64,000 nucleotides of DNA. Source: Cymodocea nodosa. Its lineage: Eukaryota > Streptophyta > Magnoliopsida > Alismatales > Cymodoceaceae. The DNA is taken from the NCBI GenBank assembly GCA_036874045.1, contig JAZBRI010000011.1:6324001-6388000 (forward strand). Direction: 5' to 3'. Every line of letters begins with the position of its first letter. Within the stretch, counting starts at the first letter, position 1. The translations under genes were made by a program, and so were the position numbers. Under the pieces are notes generated by a model, which was given only the letters and a program-made list of their open reading frames with translations, was not told the DNA's origin and made no database searches. Positions 21,246 through 32,615 of this stretch are shown one piece after another.

Positions 21246-22820
21246 CATACACATACTATTTAAATTTAATGAAGTTCTAATTTTAACTCCCTCATTAATA
21301 TCACCAATGACTTGAGTAATGTGGTATGTGATGATGAATAATGCCAATTTCTCTAATTTTCCTCAATATTCTCATCAACATCTAAAGGTTCATCACTTTC
21401 ATCATTAGTTTGATCATTTAAGTTCATATTTTTGATTTTCTCAGATAAATCTTCAATCTCTCTATTGATCTCTAATTCTTTGGGAAATTGATCATATCAT
21501 CATTATCAGCTTTAGATTGAGATTCTCTACAAGAATTTTCATTGAAGCTTACATGGAGGGTTTCTTCAATAGTTCTAGAAGTCTTGTTATATACTCTATA
21601 GGCTTTACTTCTAGTAGAGTAACTTACAAAAATTCCTTCATCCGCTTTGGCTTGAAATTTATCCCTTTTATCCTTAGTATTAAGAATAAAACACTTGCAA
21701 CCAAATGGTTTCATATAGGAAATTTTTGGAACCCTATTAAACATAATTTCAAAGGGATTTTTATTAACATGAGGTCTTAAGTGACTTCTGTTAATAACAT
21801 AATAAGCTATATTCACTACTTCAGCCTAAAGATTTTGAGGTAACTTATGTTCATTCAACATAGTTCTGGCCATTTCCTGAAGTGATCTATTCTTTCTCTC
21901 AACAACACCATTTTGAGATGGTGCTCTTGGAAAAGAAAATTTGTGATCATTGTTATGCTCATTACAATAATTATTCATTTGATAATTATCAAATTTCGTA
22001 CCATGATCACTCCTAAGTTTTTGAACAGAGACACTTTGTTCATTTTGAACAAGATTGCAAAACATTTTAAACTTTTCAAAAACTTTTGTCTTAGATGCTA
22101 GAAAGTATACCCAAGTGTATCTACAGAAGTCATCTACTAAAACAAATACACACCGTTTACCACCAAGACTCATGATTCTTGTTGGTCCAAATAGATCCAT
22201 ATGTATAAGTTCTAAGACTCTCTTGGTTGATATATCAGTTTTGGATTTAAAAGAGTTTTTATGAAGTTTACCTAGCTCACATGCATCACACATAAAGTCC
22301 TTTGAATATTTAATCTTTGGTAAACCTCTCACTAAATGTTTTCTAGATAGTTTATGTAACAATTTCATATTTATATGCCTAATCCTTCTATGCCACAGAT
22401 ATGCATCACTAGTTTTAGCTAGTAGACATGAATTTAAATCAACTCCACTAGAAGGTAAAGATAAAATACATACAAAACATTTTCTTTTAGCAATAAACTT
22501 AATTTCATCTGTATTTTTATTAATAATTTTGCATACATTATCTTAAAACACTACATAATATCCATTCTCAATTAGTTTTATAACACTCAGCAAATTAAAT
22601 CCTAGGTTTTCTACATATAGTACATTCGAAATAACACAAGTAGGAGTTATTTGAACATTGCCCATACCTATGATTTTATCCTTGCTTTTGTTTTCAAATG
22701 TTACACTTCCTTTCATAGTATTTCTAAAATTTTATAGTAGACTTTTCTGTCCGGTCATGTGACTTGATGCTCCACTATCCAAGATCTATTTTGATGTTGT
22801 TTCCTCCTACAAAAGAAATT
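21246..22820 (-). pseudogene. pol: Copia Y-b pol: protease and integrase
   Basis: Protease active site LDSGASSHMTG is intact, with D-S-G-A at 22768-22779, followed by a stop. The GAG-pre-integrase region leads into integrase (22368-21826): HKLSRKHLVRGLPK, the zinc-type CDACELGK, then the DDE core with LIHMDLFGP, LRSDHGTKFDN and QNGVVERKNRSLQEMART. It is followed by the C-terminal PFGCKCFILNTKDKRDKF region to 21472. Several stops, for example just after 21826. The frame is the same as gag, consistent with a single gag-pol polyprotein. It is separated from RT by the solo LTR. Confidence 0.9.
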
Positions 22821-25044
22821 AAGAACAACTTTTTCTTGGTACCCAATGTTGTTGAGGACCAAGTTCATTAAACGCATATTTCTTCTTTTTATTTAAAAAC
22901 AATTTAACATTATCATTTACATTCTTATTAATTGTAAGTACTATTGACTTATCATTAGTATCATACTTACTTATAGCTTTATTGCTCTTATAATCATTCT
23001 TTTTGTTTTCAGATGTAGTATAACCAAGACCAAATCGATTTTTATCAGATGTTAATTTATTTTGGTCATGCTCATACATTTCAGTAAGTTCACACCAAGA
23101 TTTTGTACTTGTATTTGAATTTTCAGTACATACAAAATCTTTTTCTACACAAGAATTTTCAGATAAAGAATATGCAGAATCAGTAATTGGTCTAATACCA
23201 GTGTTTTGAATTACATGCTCAAGTTTCTGAATTTTCAGTTTACTAAAATTATTTGAAATTTTTGAAATATTAGAAACTGAATTTCCAAAACAAGAAATAA
23301 GATTTTTAAAAACATTAATAGTCATGTTAGAAGTACATTTAGACAAATCACATGATTTATATTATCACTGCATGATTCATCCCTTGAATTACCTACTTCT
23401 ACATATTTATTACCTTGTTTCATGATAAAAGGAATTTTAGTCTTAGATTTACTTGAACTACAACTAATAAATCCTTTATTGGCTTGAGATTTAGGATATT
23501 CAGGATAATCAAATCCTAAGTCAAATTTATATAACATCGCAGGGGTACTAATTAGTTTGTCTAACTTAGTTTGACTTAAATTCCATTTCTCAATTGTAGA
23601 ATTTAAATCTAGCTCTCTCATTTATATTTTTTCTCAACATTTCATTTTGAGATTCTATCTTTAACTTTTCAGTATTTATATTTTGTATTTGTTCATGCAA
23701 GACACATTCATTAAATCTAAACTTATGCAAATCTCTAACATAATTTTCATTATCACATTTAAACTTTTCTAAAGTAGTAGACAGGAAACAATTTTCTTCT
23801 TCCACAATGGATAAAGAGTTTCTAATATTCTTATTTTCCAGTTTGCATATTTTAAGTTTTTGTAATAATGCATGATAAGCACATAATAATTCATCAAAGT
23901 TAAAATATGAATGACTTTCAGGATCAGATATTACCTCAAACTCATCTGCCATGAAGCACACATGAGCAACGTCTTCTAACTCTAGTTCTCCTTCTAAATG
24001 TGAAGATTTTGTTGATGATTCCTCAAATTCAGACTCTTTAGACTTATCATCCCAAGTAACCTTCAAAGCCTTTTTCTTATAAAAATTTTTCTAAGTTTTT
24101 TGAGCCATCTTCTTCTGATTTGTCCTACTATGCTTTTCATTTTTCCTTATAGGACAATCTAGAGAAAGATGTCCAGGCTTCTTCTAGTTATAACATACAT
24201 ACTTTCTGGATGAAGAATTCTTGTCATTCAGTGATCTTGACATTGAGGGTTTATCATTTTTGTTCCTTTGCTATTTCCTAGCTGTCCATGCTTTCTTGAA
24301 TTTCCTAGTCAGCAAAATCAAATCCTCGTCAGAATCAATGGATATATCAGAATTTGAATTAATTTCAAATGCTATTTCTTTCTTCATTTTTAGTTTGTTG
24401 TGACTCAGTAATTCATTTAATTGAACTTCATAAGCAGTTAAGTTTCCTACTAGTTCATTCATGGTATAAATATTTAAATCTCGTGATTTCTCAATTGATG
24501 TTACTTTTTGAGACCATTTAGAACTTAGGGATCTGAGAATTTTCTTCACCAAATCCTTCTATTCAAAATTCTTTCCTAAACATTTTAAAGAGTTTATGAT
24601 ATCAAGAAATCTAGAAAACATCTCAAAAATACTTTCGTCTTCATGCATCTTAAAGAGTTCATATTTATGAATTAACATGTTTATCTTAGTCTCTTTAACT
24701 TGAGAAGTACCTTCATGTGAAACTTCTAATGCATGACACACCTCATAAGTAGATTTATAAGCCGACACTTTAATGAACTGTTCATAACTTAATGCACAAA
24801 ATAAAATATTTAAGCTCTTAGCATTCAGAGTTTCATTTTCTTTTTCAGTAATTATCCAAGTATTATAAGGGGTAGATAACGGAGTATATTGTTTAGAAAT
24901 CATGAACCACAACTTATAATCTATACTTTGAAGAAAGACTGTCATCCTATATTTCCAATATTCAAAATGTATTCCATCAAATAAAGGAGGACGATTAAGA
25001 TTTTGGCCTTCATACAAAGAAAAATTACCATTTTCAGTAGCCAT
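22821..25044 (-). pseudogene. gag: Copia Y-b gag (SIRE-like)
   Basis: Start ATG 25044 lies 186 bp inside the PBS. The N-terminal capsid domain includes NRPPLFDGIHFEYWKYRM and EVCHALEVSHEG...LIHKYELFKM. An amber codon after CLGKNFE (about 24556) occurs at exactly the same codon in Y-c. The zinc knuckle near 24150-24200 is damaged (CYN, stop, KKPGHLSLDC). It is followed by KVTWDD and AHVCFMAD, typical of SIRE-type gag, then a long coiled coil (about 23900-23650) and a low-complexity N/S/K-rich tail. Two frame changes near 23600. Confidence 0.85.
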
Positions 25045-25229
25045 CTTACCTTAGATTTTTCATCCTATTTGATTTTAAACAGTTTAAAACTTTAAAAGAA
25101 CTTGAGCCTTAAATCAAGAAAGTTAAACAAATGCTCAGATATAAATTTCTGTTTAAAAACAAGGAAGATAGAATAAGCAATGATATTAAATAAGTTGGTA
25201 TCGATTTTATATCAAAGATTATTAACAAA

Positions 25230-25241
25230 GCTCTGATACCA
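25230..25241 (-). other. Primer binding site, Y-b (initiator Met tRNA type)
   Basis: The minus strand reads TGGTATCAGAGC two bases after the LTR end, complementary to the 3' end of plant initiator tRNA-Met, the usual copia primer. Confidence 0.9.
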
Positions 25242-25243
25242 CT

Positions 25244-26026
25244 TGTAGAATCATATGGCTACACAAGAGAGGGGTGAATTGTGTTTTTCAACATTTTCGA
25301 ATATAATTAAAACTTTAAAATTCAAAAAACAAATCGAGACACTGTTTTCATAAAAATCCTTTTTATTCAAGGTTTCAATTACAATATACAATTCAATTCT
25401 CCTCAGAAATTGTAGATGCAATTATATATCGATACCATGTTTCATCTATACAATTTCATAACTGCAAATAGAGAAAACTAATTTACAGAATTTAAAACAT
25501 TTCTCCTTATTTGAGTTCTTTCTTCTTCTTCTTCTCTTTCTTCTTCAGCAATTCTTCAATGACAAATATCTTGTCTTTCTCTACTTCACCGAATTTGCTT
25601 TCTTCTAATACTTTAACTCTTCGGTGTCGTATATCTTACCTTTTTCTGCTTCACTGAATTATCTTCCATCTGATACTTCAAATCTTTAGCGACATAAATT
25701 TGACCTTTTCTACTTCACTGAACTTTCTTCCACCTGAGAGCTTTTTCTAGAAAGGTGTTTTTGATCCCCAAAAAGATTTTTTATTTTGTGTGTAGGGATA
25801 ACTAATCAACGAGAATTCTATGCCTTTTATACTATATCTTCATTTCATGCATATCCTCCACGTTTAATCACTATCAGTCTTCCACTTCTTCACGTCTTTT
25901 ATTTTTCCTTCATCGAAATACACACGTTTTGACCCATGTTTACATTTCGAATTTTCTTTAATCATCAATCCTTGATCTCTGAAAAATTTCCTACAAAATA
26001 AAATTTCTCTTCCAAAATTTTTCATC
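25244..26026 (-). repeat. Truncated 5' LTR of copia Y-b (R/U5 half), 783 bp
   Basis: It matches the 3' LTR from TGTAGAATCATATGGC through TATAAAA (minus strand, 25825-25831) up to TTCCAAAATTTTTCATC near 26026. There it stops and copia X sequence begins. The missing U3 half (about 800 bp) and the X integrase linker were lost together in one deletion. Confidence 0.85.
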
Positions 26027-26450
26027 AATTCACACCTTGTCTTTTTGAATGTAAGTTTAGGCAGTCCCCTAACAAGATCACCCTTGGATAACTTTCTAAG
26101 AGTCTTCATACTAATGTGACCAATTTTTTTATGCCACAACCAATCATCTTCACTAGATGCTACCAAATAGGAATTGCTTGCAGAATTTTCACATGGGAAG
26201 TTTAATGTATAAATTGAGCAATTTCTAATACCAGTAAATTTTATTTCATTTGTAGCTAGATCAATAATGTGATAGTTTTCAACAGTAAAAGAAACTGTAT
26301 AACCTTTATCACATAATTGTCCTACACTTAATAAATTTTGTTTTAATCCATTGACATGCAAGACATTCTCAATTATACCATTTTCAGATGTAATATTTCC
26401 TATAGTAGTTATTTTAGAATTTTCATTATTTCCAAATTTAACAGATCCTG
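26027..26450 (-). pseudogene. pol: Copia X GAG-pre-integrase fragment (flank of Y-b insertion)
   Basis: Reads [32 protein letters not shown] and SSEDDWLWHKKIGHISM, then LRKLSKGDLVRGLPKL. This is the protease to GAG-pre-integrase segment of a SIRE-type pol, with the HxxH start of the integrase zinc domain. It is distinct from Y (which reads YLWHRRIRH), and it is the segment that should precede the X integrase at 12143. It is thus the other side of the element in which Y-b landed. Both its ends are abrupt: Y-b LTR at 26026 and Ath-D RNase H at 26451. A 210-codon chimeric frame (25864-26496) runs through all three. Confidence 0.8.
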
Positions 26451-28306
26451 ATATCGGCATACCAAGGTTTAGTACTAATAGATAATACCTGCTCATCTAG
26501 AAAAACATCACTGATGGGTATCTCAGAAGAATCTCCACTAGATAGCCTTGATAGATGGTCGGCAACTACATTTTCGCAACCCCTTTTGTCCTTAATTACC
26601 AAATCAAATTCTTGTAACAATAAGATCCATCTCATGAGTCGGGGTTTTGCATCTTGTTTTGCCAATAAATACTTTAAGGCACTATGATCAGTATAGACAA
26701 TAGTGTGTGAGCCAACCAAATAAGGTCTAAATTTCTCCAAGGCAAACACTATTGCTAAAAATTCCTTCTCTGTTACTGTATAATTTTTCTAGGCATCATT
26801 CAATGTTCTACTTGCATAATAGATAACTTTGGGAAGCTTATCAATCTTTTGCCCAAGAACTGTGCCTAAAGCATAATGAGAGGCATCACACATTAGCTCA
26901 AAAGGATGGGACCAATCCAGCGCATGAACAATAGGAGTTGATGATAGAGCCTCTTTCAACTTAACAAACGCCTTTTCACAATCTATAGAAAAATCAAATT
27001 TGGTGCCCTTTGCTAACAATCAACTTAATGGTTGAGCAATCTTGCTAAAATCCTTAATAAATCTTCAATAAAATCCAACATAGCCAAGAAATGCTCTTAC
27101 ATCTCTAACAGTCTTAGGTGGAGGCAGGTTTGCTATTAAATCCACTTTTGCTTTATCCACCTCTAATCCTTTACTAGAAACTATGTGCCCTAAAACAATT
27201 CCTCGTTTTACCATAAAGTGGCACTTTTCCCAGTTTAGCACTAAATCTTTCTCTATACATCTCTCCAAAACCATTCTTAAATTTTTCAAGCATGATTCAA
27301 AGGAAGATCTCGATACTAAGAAATCATCCATGAATACTTCCAAGAATCTCTTAATCATATCTAAGAAAATACCCATCATACAACGTTGAAATGTCGTAGA
27401 TGCATTACACAATCCAAAAGGCATATGCTAGAATACAAAAGTTCCAAAAGGACAAGTAAATGTTGTCTTTTCTTGGTCCTCTAAAGCAACATGAATTTGG
27501 TTGTAACCAGAATAACCATCCAGAAAGCAATAAAATTCTTGCCCTGCTAATTTCTCCAACATTTGATCCATAAAGGGCAATGGAAAATGATCCTTACGGG
27601 TGGCATTGTTCAATTTCCTATAATCAATGCATACTCTCCACCTGGTTTGCATTCTAGTGGGAACCAACTCATCATTAGCGTTCCTAACCACTATAATACT
27701 AGATTTCTTGGGAACAACCTGAATAGGGTTAACCCAAGGACTATCAGAAATAGGGTAGATAATATCATGATCTAACCATTTTAAAATTTCTTTTCTTACT
27801 ACCTCCTTAATATTTACATTTAGTCTTCTCTAAGGTTGCCTAGATGGAGCATAACTAGGATCCAAATGAATTCTATGAGTACAAATAGAAGGGCTTATTC
27901 CTTTAATATCCACCATAGTCCATCCAATAGCTCTTCTATTTTCCTTAAGCACTTCAACTAATTGAGCTTCTTGATCCTTAGTCAAATGGGCAGAAATAAT
28001 AACAGGCCACGTCTCACATTCTCCCAAGAATACGTACTTAAGATCTACAGGTAGCGGTTTCAATTCTATTTGAGCTTGCTCTTCCAACTCAACTTCATTT
28101 GATTCAGCCACCGCCACTTGGTTAGCTTCATTGATCTCCATAAAAGTGTCATCTTCAAAATCACTTGATACCGAAAAGTAGTCTTCATCATTTTCAACAT
28201 TAAGGCTGGCTTCATCCTCTTCAAAAGAATCTTTAACTTCTTCAAACACATCAACCAGGTTAACTTCAAACTCTTCCTCTAATTGGTCTCGCATGCCACT
28301 TTTCAC
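26451..28306 (-). pseudogene. pol: Ath-D reverse transcriptase and RNase H (gypsy)
   Basis: One reading frame with several stops. It begins with an acidic lead-in, then KPLPVDLKYVFLG and GWTMVDIKGISPSICTHRI. RT proper: WRVCIDYRKLNNATRKDHFPLPFMDQMLE, GYSGYNQIHVA, TFTCPFGTF, MPFGLCNAS, FMDDF (catalytic, YxDD variant) and GHIVSSKGLEVDK. RNase [48 protein letters not shown] and [12 protein letters not shown]. The frame ends abruptly after KPWYADI, where integrase should follow. Integrase, the 3' UTR and the 3' LTR are all missing. Several stops could come from single C to T changes. Confidence 0.9.
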
Positions 28307-28348
28307 ATTAAAAACATTTAGTTGCGACTTCTGATCTCCACAGGTGAT

Positions 28349-28873
28349 CTACATAAAACCTTCCCTGCAACCAATGTAAGCGTCAATTGTTGCTAAAAAG
28401 GGTTGACCTAAAATTAATGAGGTGCTATTCTTAAGGTCTATAACAGGACGATTTTCTATAACTATGAAGTCTATAGTATAAATAAAATCTTGGACCTTAA
28501 TCAGGAGGTCTTCCACTACTCCAAGAGGTGTTCTAAAAGATCTATCAACTAGGCGGATTACTATCCTTGTTGGTTGCAAGCAATTTGACCCTAGTTCTTC
28601 ATAAATGCTAGAAGGCATAACATTCACTATGGCTCCTAGGTCTAATAAGGCTCCTTCAAAAGTAGTTTTTCCTATAATACATGAAATAGTAGGAGTCCCA
28701 AGATCACTATACTTTCTAGGAATATAATCATAAAAATAAGAACTACTTGCTTCCGCTAAGTTTACACTCTTAGGCATCTTCCTAGCTCTCTTCTTAGTAC
28801 ACAAATCTTTTAAGAACTTAGCATGCGAGGGAACTTGTTGAATTAACTCCAATAAAGGTATGTTCACTCTCAC
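28349..28873 (-). pseudogene. Ath-D aspartic protease (gypsy)
   Basis: Retroviral-type protease domain in the same frame as RT. The active-site motif is ALLDLGAIVNVMPSSIY (D-L-G-A instead of D-T-G-A, common in Athila/Tat elements), followed by GVVEDLLIKV and LILGQPFLATIDAYI. It is preceded by QVPSHAKFLKDLCTKKR, the conserved lead-in of this lineage. A stop separates it from RT at 28346. Confidence 0.9.
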
Positions 28874-28962
28874 TTGTTCAAAGGTTTCTCTAATCTTATC
28901 TAATTTGTCTCCTCCTGATTCAACTCTAAGTCTAGTAGGGTAAGGAGCACTAGTAGATGATT

Positions 28963-29559
28963 CTAAAGGAGCATGACTACTTGCTTACCTTTATCACTTC
29001 TAGAGATAACTACAGGATCTTTAGAAATTTCTAATCTAGATGGATTGCAGCATGGCTCTAGAGGACTTACGGATAAAGGAATTTCACCACTAGTCCTATT
29101 CACTTCCTTACCTGACCTTAAAGTAACAAATGCATCCATTTGTTTTCCAAGGTCATCACATGTTGCATCCACATCAATTGGATCAGCATGAAAAACACTC
29201 TTACTATAACTACTAACAGATTTCTCTTTAGCAATGCTGTCCATAATTGCATTAAATTTATCTATATCTTCACTTAGATCTATACTAGATGCATGATAAG
29301 AATTTTCAGATTTACTAGTAGATGCATATGCATGATTAGGTAAATCATGGTGAATATATGAATCATATTTCATGCATGGAATATGATTACTTTCATATTC
29401 TAATACATTACATGGCATGCTAGAAATTTGTTCATGAAGCATATCATTTGGGCATTCACTAGTAACATGATCACTTGCAAAACAAGAAAAGCATGATGGC
29501 ATAAAGTCATTTTCATCATAGCCATAATAATCATCAACCTGGCTTGACCAATCATCCAT
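28963..29559 (-). pseudogene. gag: Ath-D gag C-terminal part with zinc knuckle
   Basis: Starts at ATG 29559 (MDDWSSQVDDYYG). Contains one CCHC knuckle, CFSCFASDHVTSEC (C-X2-C-X4-H-X4-C), and ends with DAFVTLRSGKEV, the LRSGK motif that joins gag to protease in Athila/Tat elements. The usual capsid domain is absent, so gag is either truncated here or much reduced. A frameshift separates it from protease. Confidence 0.8.
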
Positions 29560-30306
29560 GGCAAATAAGCTCTAAATCAGACAAAAAGAGAATAAAGCAT
29601 CAATGACTAAGTTAATCTTTACCAGCCTTTGTTTTTAATTTTTCTAACTCTTCAAGTGATTCACTAGTAGTCAGATCTACAAAAAGTAGCAACCAAGTGA
29701 GTAACCTTAATCCATTTTAATAAAAGAATGACTACACAATGAAAGAATAAATAATAATTAAATGAAGAAAATTAAAGAATAATGCAATATAAATACAAGA
29801 TTACCTATACAACAATTTCCCAATTCATTCTAGATTAACTAATGAATCTACTTTCAAATTGAAATTGCATGCTAGGCTGACTTTGAAAAATCATAACTTC
29901 TTGCATACAACTCCAAATCATGCATACAAATACTCTACAGAAACATCTTAACCTGAACTTCATAGAAAAAATTTGCAGCAAGTCTTGCAAATAGTAGAAT
30001 TTACTTTTCCGGTTACAAGTTTACATTTCAGAAAAATTACAAATACTGTACACTTAAACTTTCATGTAGAAGGTATGTCCTATTGACCACTAATTTTAAA
30101 CCATCACATCTTATGGACAAGACCTATCTGAATGTGAAGTAACAATATGGTATATCAAGAATTTACATTACAAACAAAACAAATTGAACTACACGTTAAA
30201 ACAAGTACATACACACAACACAAAAGAATATTCACAACAAACAATCATCACTTTTCAAAAATCCTTTAAAAGCACCAAAGAAATTCGGTAAAAATTCATA
30301 ACCAAA
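29560..30306 (-). other. Ath-D leader between PBS and gag remnant
   Basis: About 750 bp without a gene. AT-rich, with stops in all frames. A short in-frame piece ESLEELEKLKTKAGKD lies near 29640, possibly the tail of a lost upstream gag. Confidence 0.5.
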
Positions 30307-30324
30307 TCTCTGGCAACGGTGCCA
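30307..30324 (-). other. Primer binding site of Ath-D (Asp tRNA type)
   Basis: The minus strand reads TGGCACCGTTGCCAGAGA, close to the TGGCGCCGTTGCCGGGGA type used by Athila elements. It begins six bases after the LTR end (...CTCAACA). Confidence 0.85.
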
Positions 30325-30330
30325 AAAACT

Positions 30331-32615
30331 TGTTGAGGTTTTTGTTGTCCCCAAAATAAGATCTTAAAACTCACAAAGGGACCAAAATGATAAAACATTA
30401 AACTCAAAACTCATTTTAAAATAACCGCAAGCGCACGGTGCAATTGTAATATACTTAGGCGAGTACGGGTCGAATCCACAAGGATTTGGCTTTTACAAAA
30501 TATTTCTAAGGAGCCCAAAATAGGGATTTGAAAATATGATCAAAGTTTGATTCAAAATACTCTTTACACATGATTCATTCATCCTTACATAAGAATATTG
30601 TGCTATAAATTCTGACTGAAAACACAGGATTTTACATCATTTCCTTGAGACTCCCACTTCATTCTATTGTATATAAAATCACATAAAAATTACAGATTGA
30701 AACATCTATGTATCAACTAGAAAGCTGAATTTATTTCATTCAAAAACATTAAGTACAGCTCTATAAACACACAGATTAACACATATGTGCATTCAGTAGT
30801 TTAACAATACAGAATTGCAAATGGCAACTAAAACTATCATAACTTACTCAATACTTGATGAAATTTCCGAAATCAAAGGGCTTTTACAGATAACCTCATG
30901 ATCTAAAAATCCATGAAAATTCATGCAAATATTTAATTCATAACCCCTTCAATTTCACTTCACAAAACACAGAAAAATCTGGATTTCGACAGGAAAATAG
31001 AGCAGTTGCACATCCATTGAATAAAATCGATAACTCATCTGAAACATCTCTGAAAAATTCTTTAAAACTCATGACTGCAACCTACTCTTCGAGAGCTTGT
31101 CTGGGAATCCAAAAAACGTGAAAAAATGATATCTAAAACCCTCTAAACGTTCACATCAAAATTATAAAACAGTAAATCCGAGAATAGTTGTTATTTTTTT
31201 CACTCACAACATTAAGATCTACACTACCACCATGGTATCTTATTGAATCACCTCAAAATAACTTTAAGTAAAGAATAGACACATCTAATACACATGTATT
31301 TACAACATTTACAAGTATACAAATGGGGTTAATCATCAGATTAGTAATATCATACATAAACAAAAAGAACTATGTACATTCATTCACACATTCACAAGAT
31401 TCAACCAAAATTTGCTTTCATTCATTCAAACTAAACATAATATGCTACTAAAATTAAAGTTCTATGATTAAACTACAATGTAAGATTACAACTACATCTA
31501 AAACTACAACTACAACATCTAAAAACTATTATTAACCTACTGAAATTACAACAAACACAACTTATACAAAGAAATGAAAACCTAGAGAGCTCAACCACTT
31601 CAATCCTTTTTACCTTGAAGTCCAAGCTTGTTTTGGAGAAGAATGATGCAAGAGATATGCTCCTAGCCGTCCTCTTAGCTAAAAAATTTGTGGCTGTCAC
31701 CACACGAGTACTCTTCCAGAAGTGGGAGGTCTTCAAGCACCACCAAACACCAAGAACAAGGAGTCATCCACCTCAAGTCCACAACCCTTACCTTTCTTCT
31801 ACAAGGAATGATCCACGGAAGAAGAGAGACAATTGCACGGCTAGAAATGTGCTCCACACAACACCCACAAGGTCTGGAAATAGTGCCCTGGTCGTCCTCC
31901 TACCAACAACCACCAAGAGAGGAGAAGAAGAGGTCGACCAAACCTTGCACTTCCTTCTTGGAGCTTCACGAGATGGGGGAGGCCACCACCATCCACAAGG
32001 GCTTGAGGGAGGGCTGGAGCTAACAACTTCTTAGGATTAGAAAGGGCAACCCAACGAGAGAGAGGGTTGGAATGTTGGCCTTGCCTCTCCTTTTATAGAG
32101 GCTCCAAGTAGTGGAGCTTGATCTCCATCTTTGATCTTCAATCCAAGGGCCAAGATTCCTCCTAACTTATTTGCTTTATTCTTCTTATTTTTCAACCTAT
32201 AAAACTCAAACAAATACATCAAAATACTAAAGAAATAAGATAAGATATATTCCTAAACATGGATACTTCAAAAGGGGCAGAAATCATATTTTTCATTGAA
32301 TTCCAAAAATACCCACGTACTTATTTAAATAATTAATCCTAAGTGCTAAAGTAAATTTAATCTATTTAATAAAATGCAATTGTATTGCCACCAAGATGCA
32401 AATGTGTTTTCATGAAATGCTAAATAACAAATAGAGTCTCATTTATGCATTACTTTCTTCATTTAAGCCCATAGCTACATTATTTACTCAAAATGCATTA
32501 TAACTTAAATCTTCATTAAACACTTATGAGTATATGGATTTAAGCACCTAAAATGCATCAATTAACTATATAAAATATGCATAAATTATGACTCTACAAT
32601 CTCTTATTTCCATCA
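30331..32615 (-). repeat. 5' LTR of Ath-D, 2285 bp
   Basis: The right-hand (5') end on the minus strand reads TGATGGAAATAAGAG and the other end ...GTTTTTGAGG-like CCTCAACA next to the PBS. Minus-strand TATAAAA at 32091-32097 is followed by a relatively GC-rich transcribed part (31600-32040), then ATTCGACCCGTACTCGCC near 30465 and GTGCGCTTGCGG. These are the signals also seen in the solo LTR 19618-21245. Flank AATTT at 32616-32620 is the expected 5-bp target, where Y-c resumes. The 139-codon plus-strand ORF at 31615-32034 shows no known domain. Confidence 0.8.

Noticed and set aside
31615..32034. 139-codon ORF in the Ath-D LTR
   Set aside because: It lies antisense to the LTR in a GC-richer transcribed part, has no domain, and overlaps other frames of similar length. 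It looks like a composition effect.
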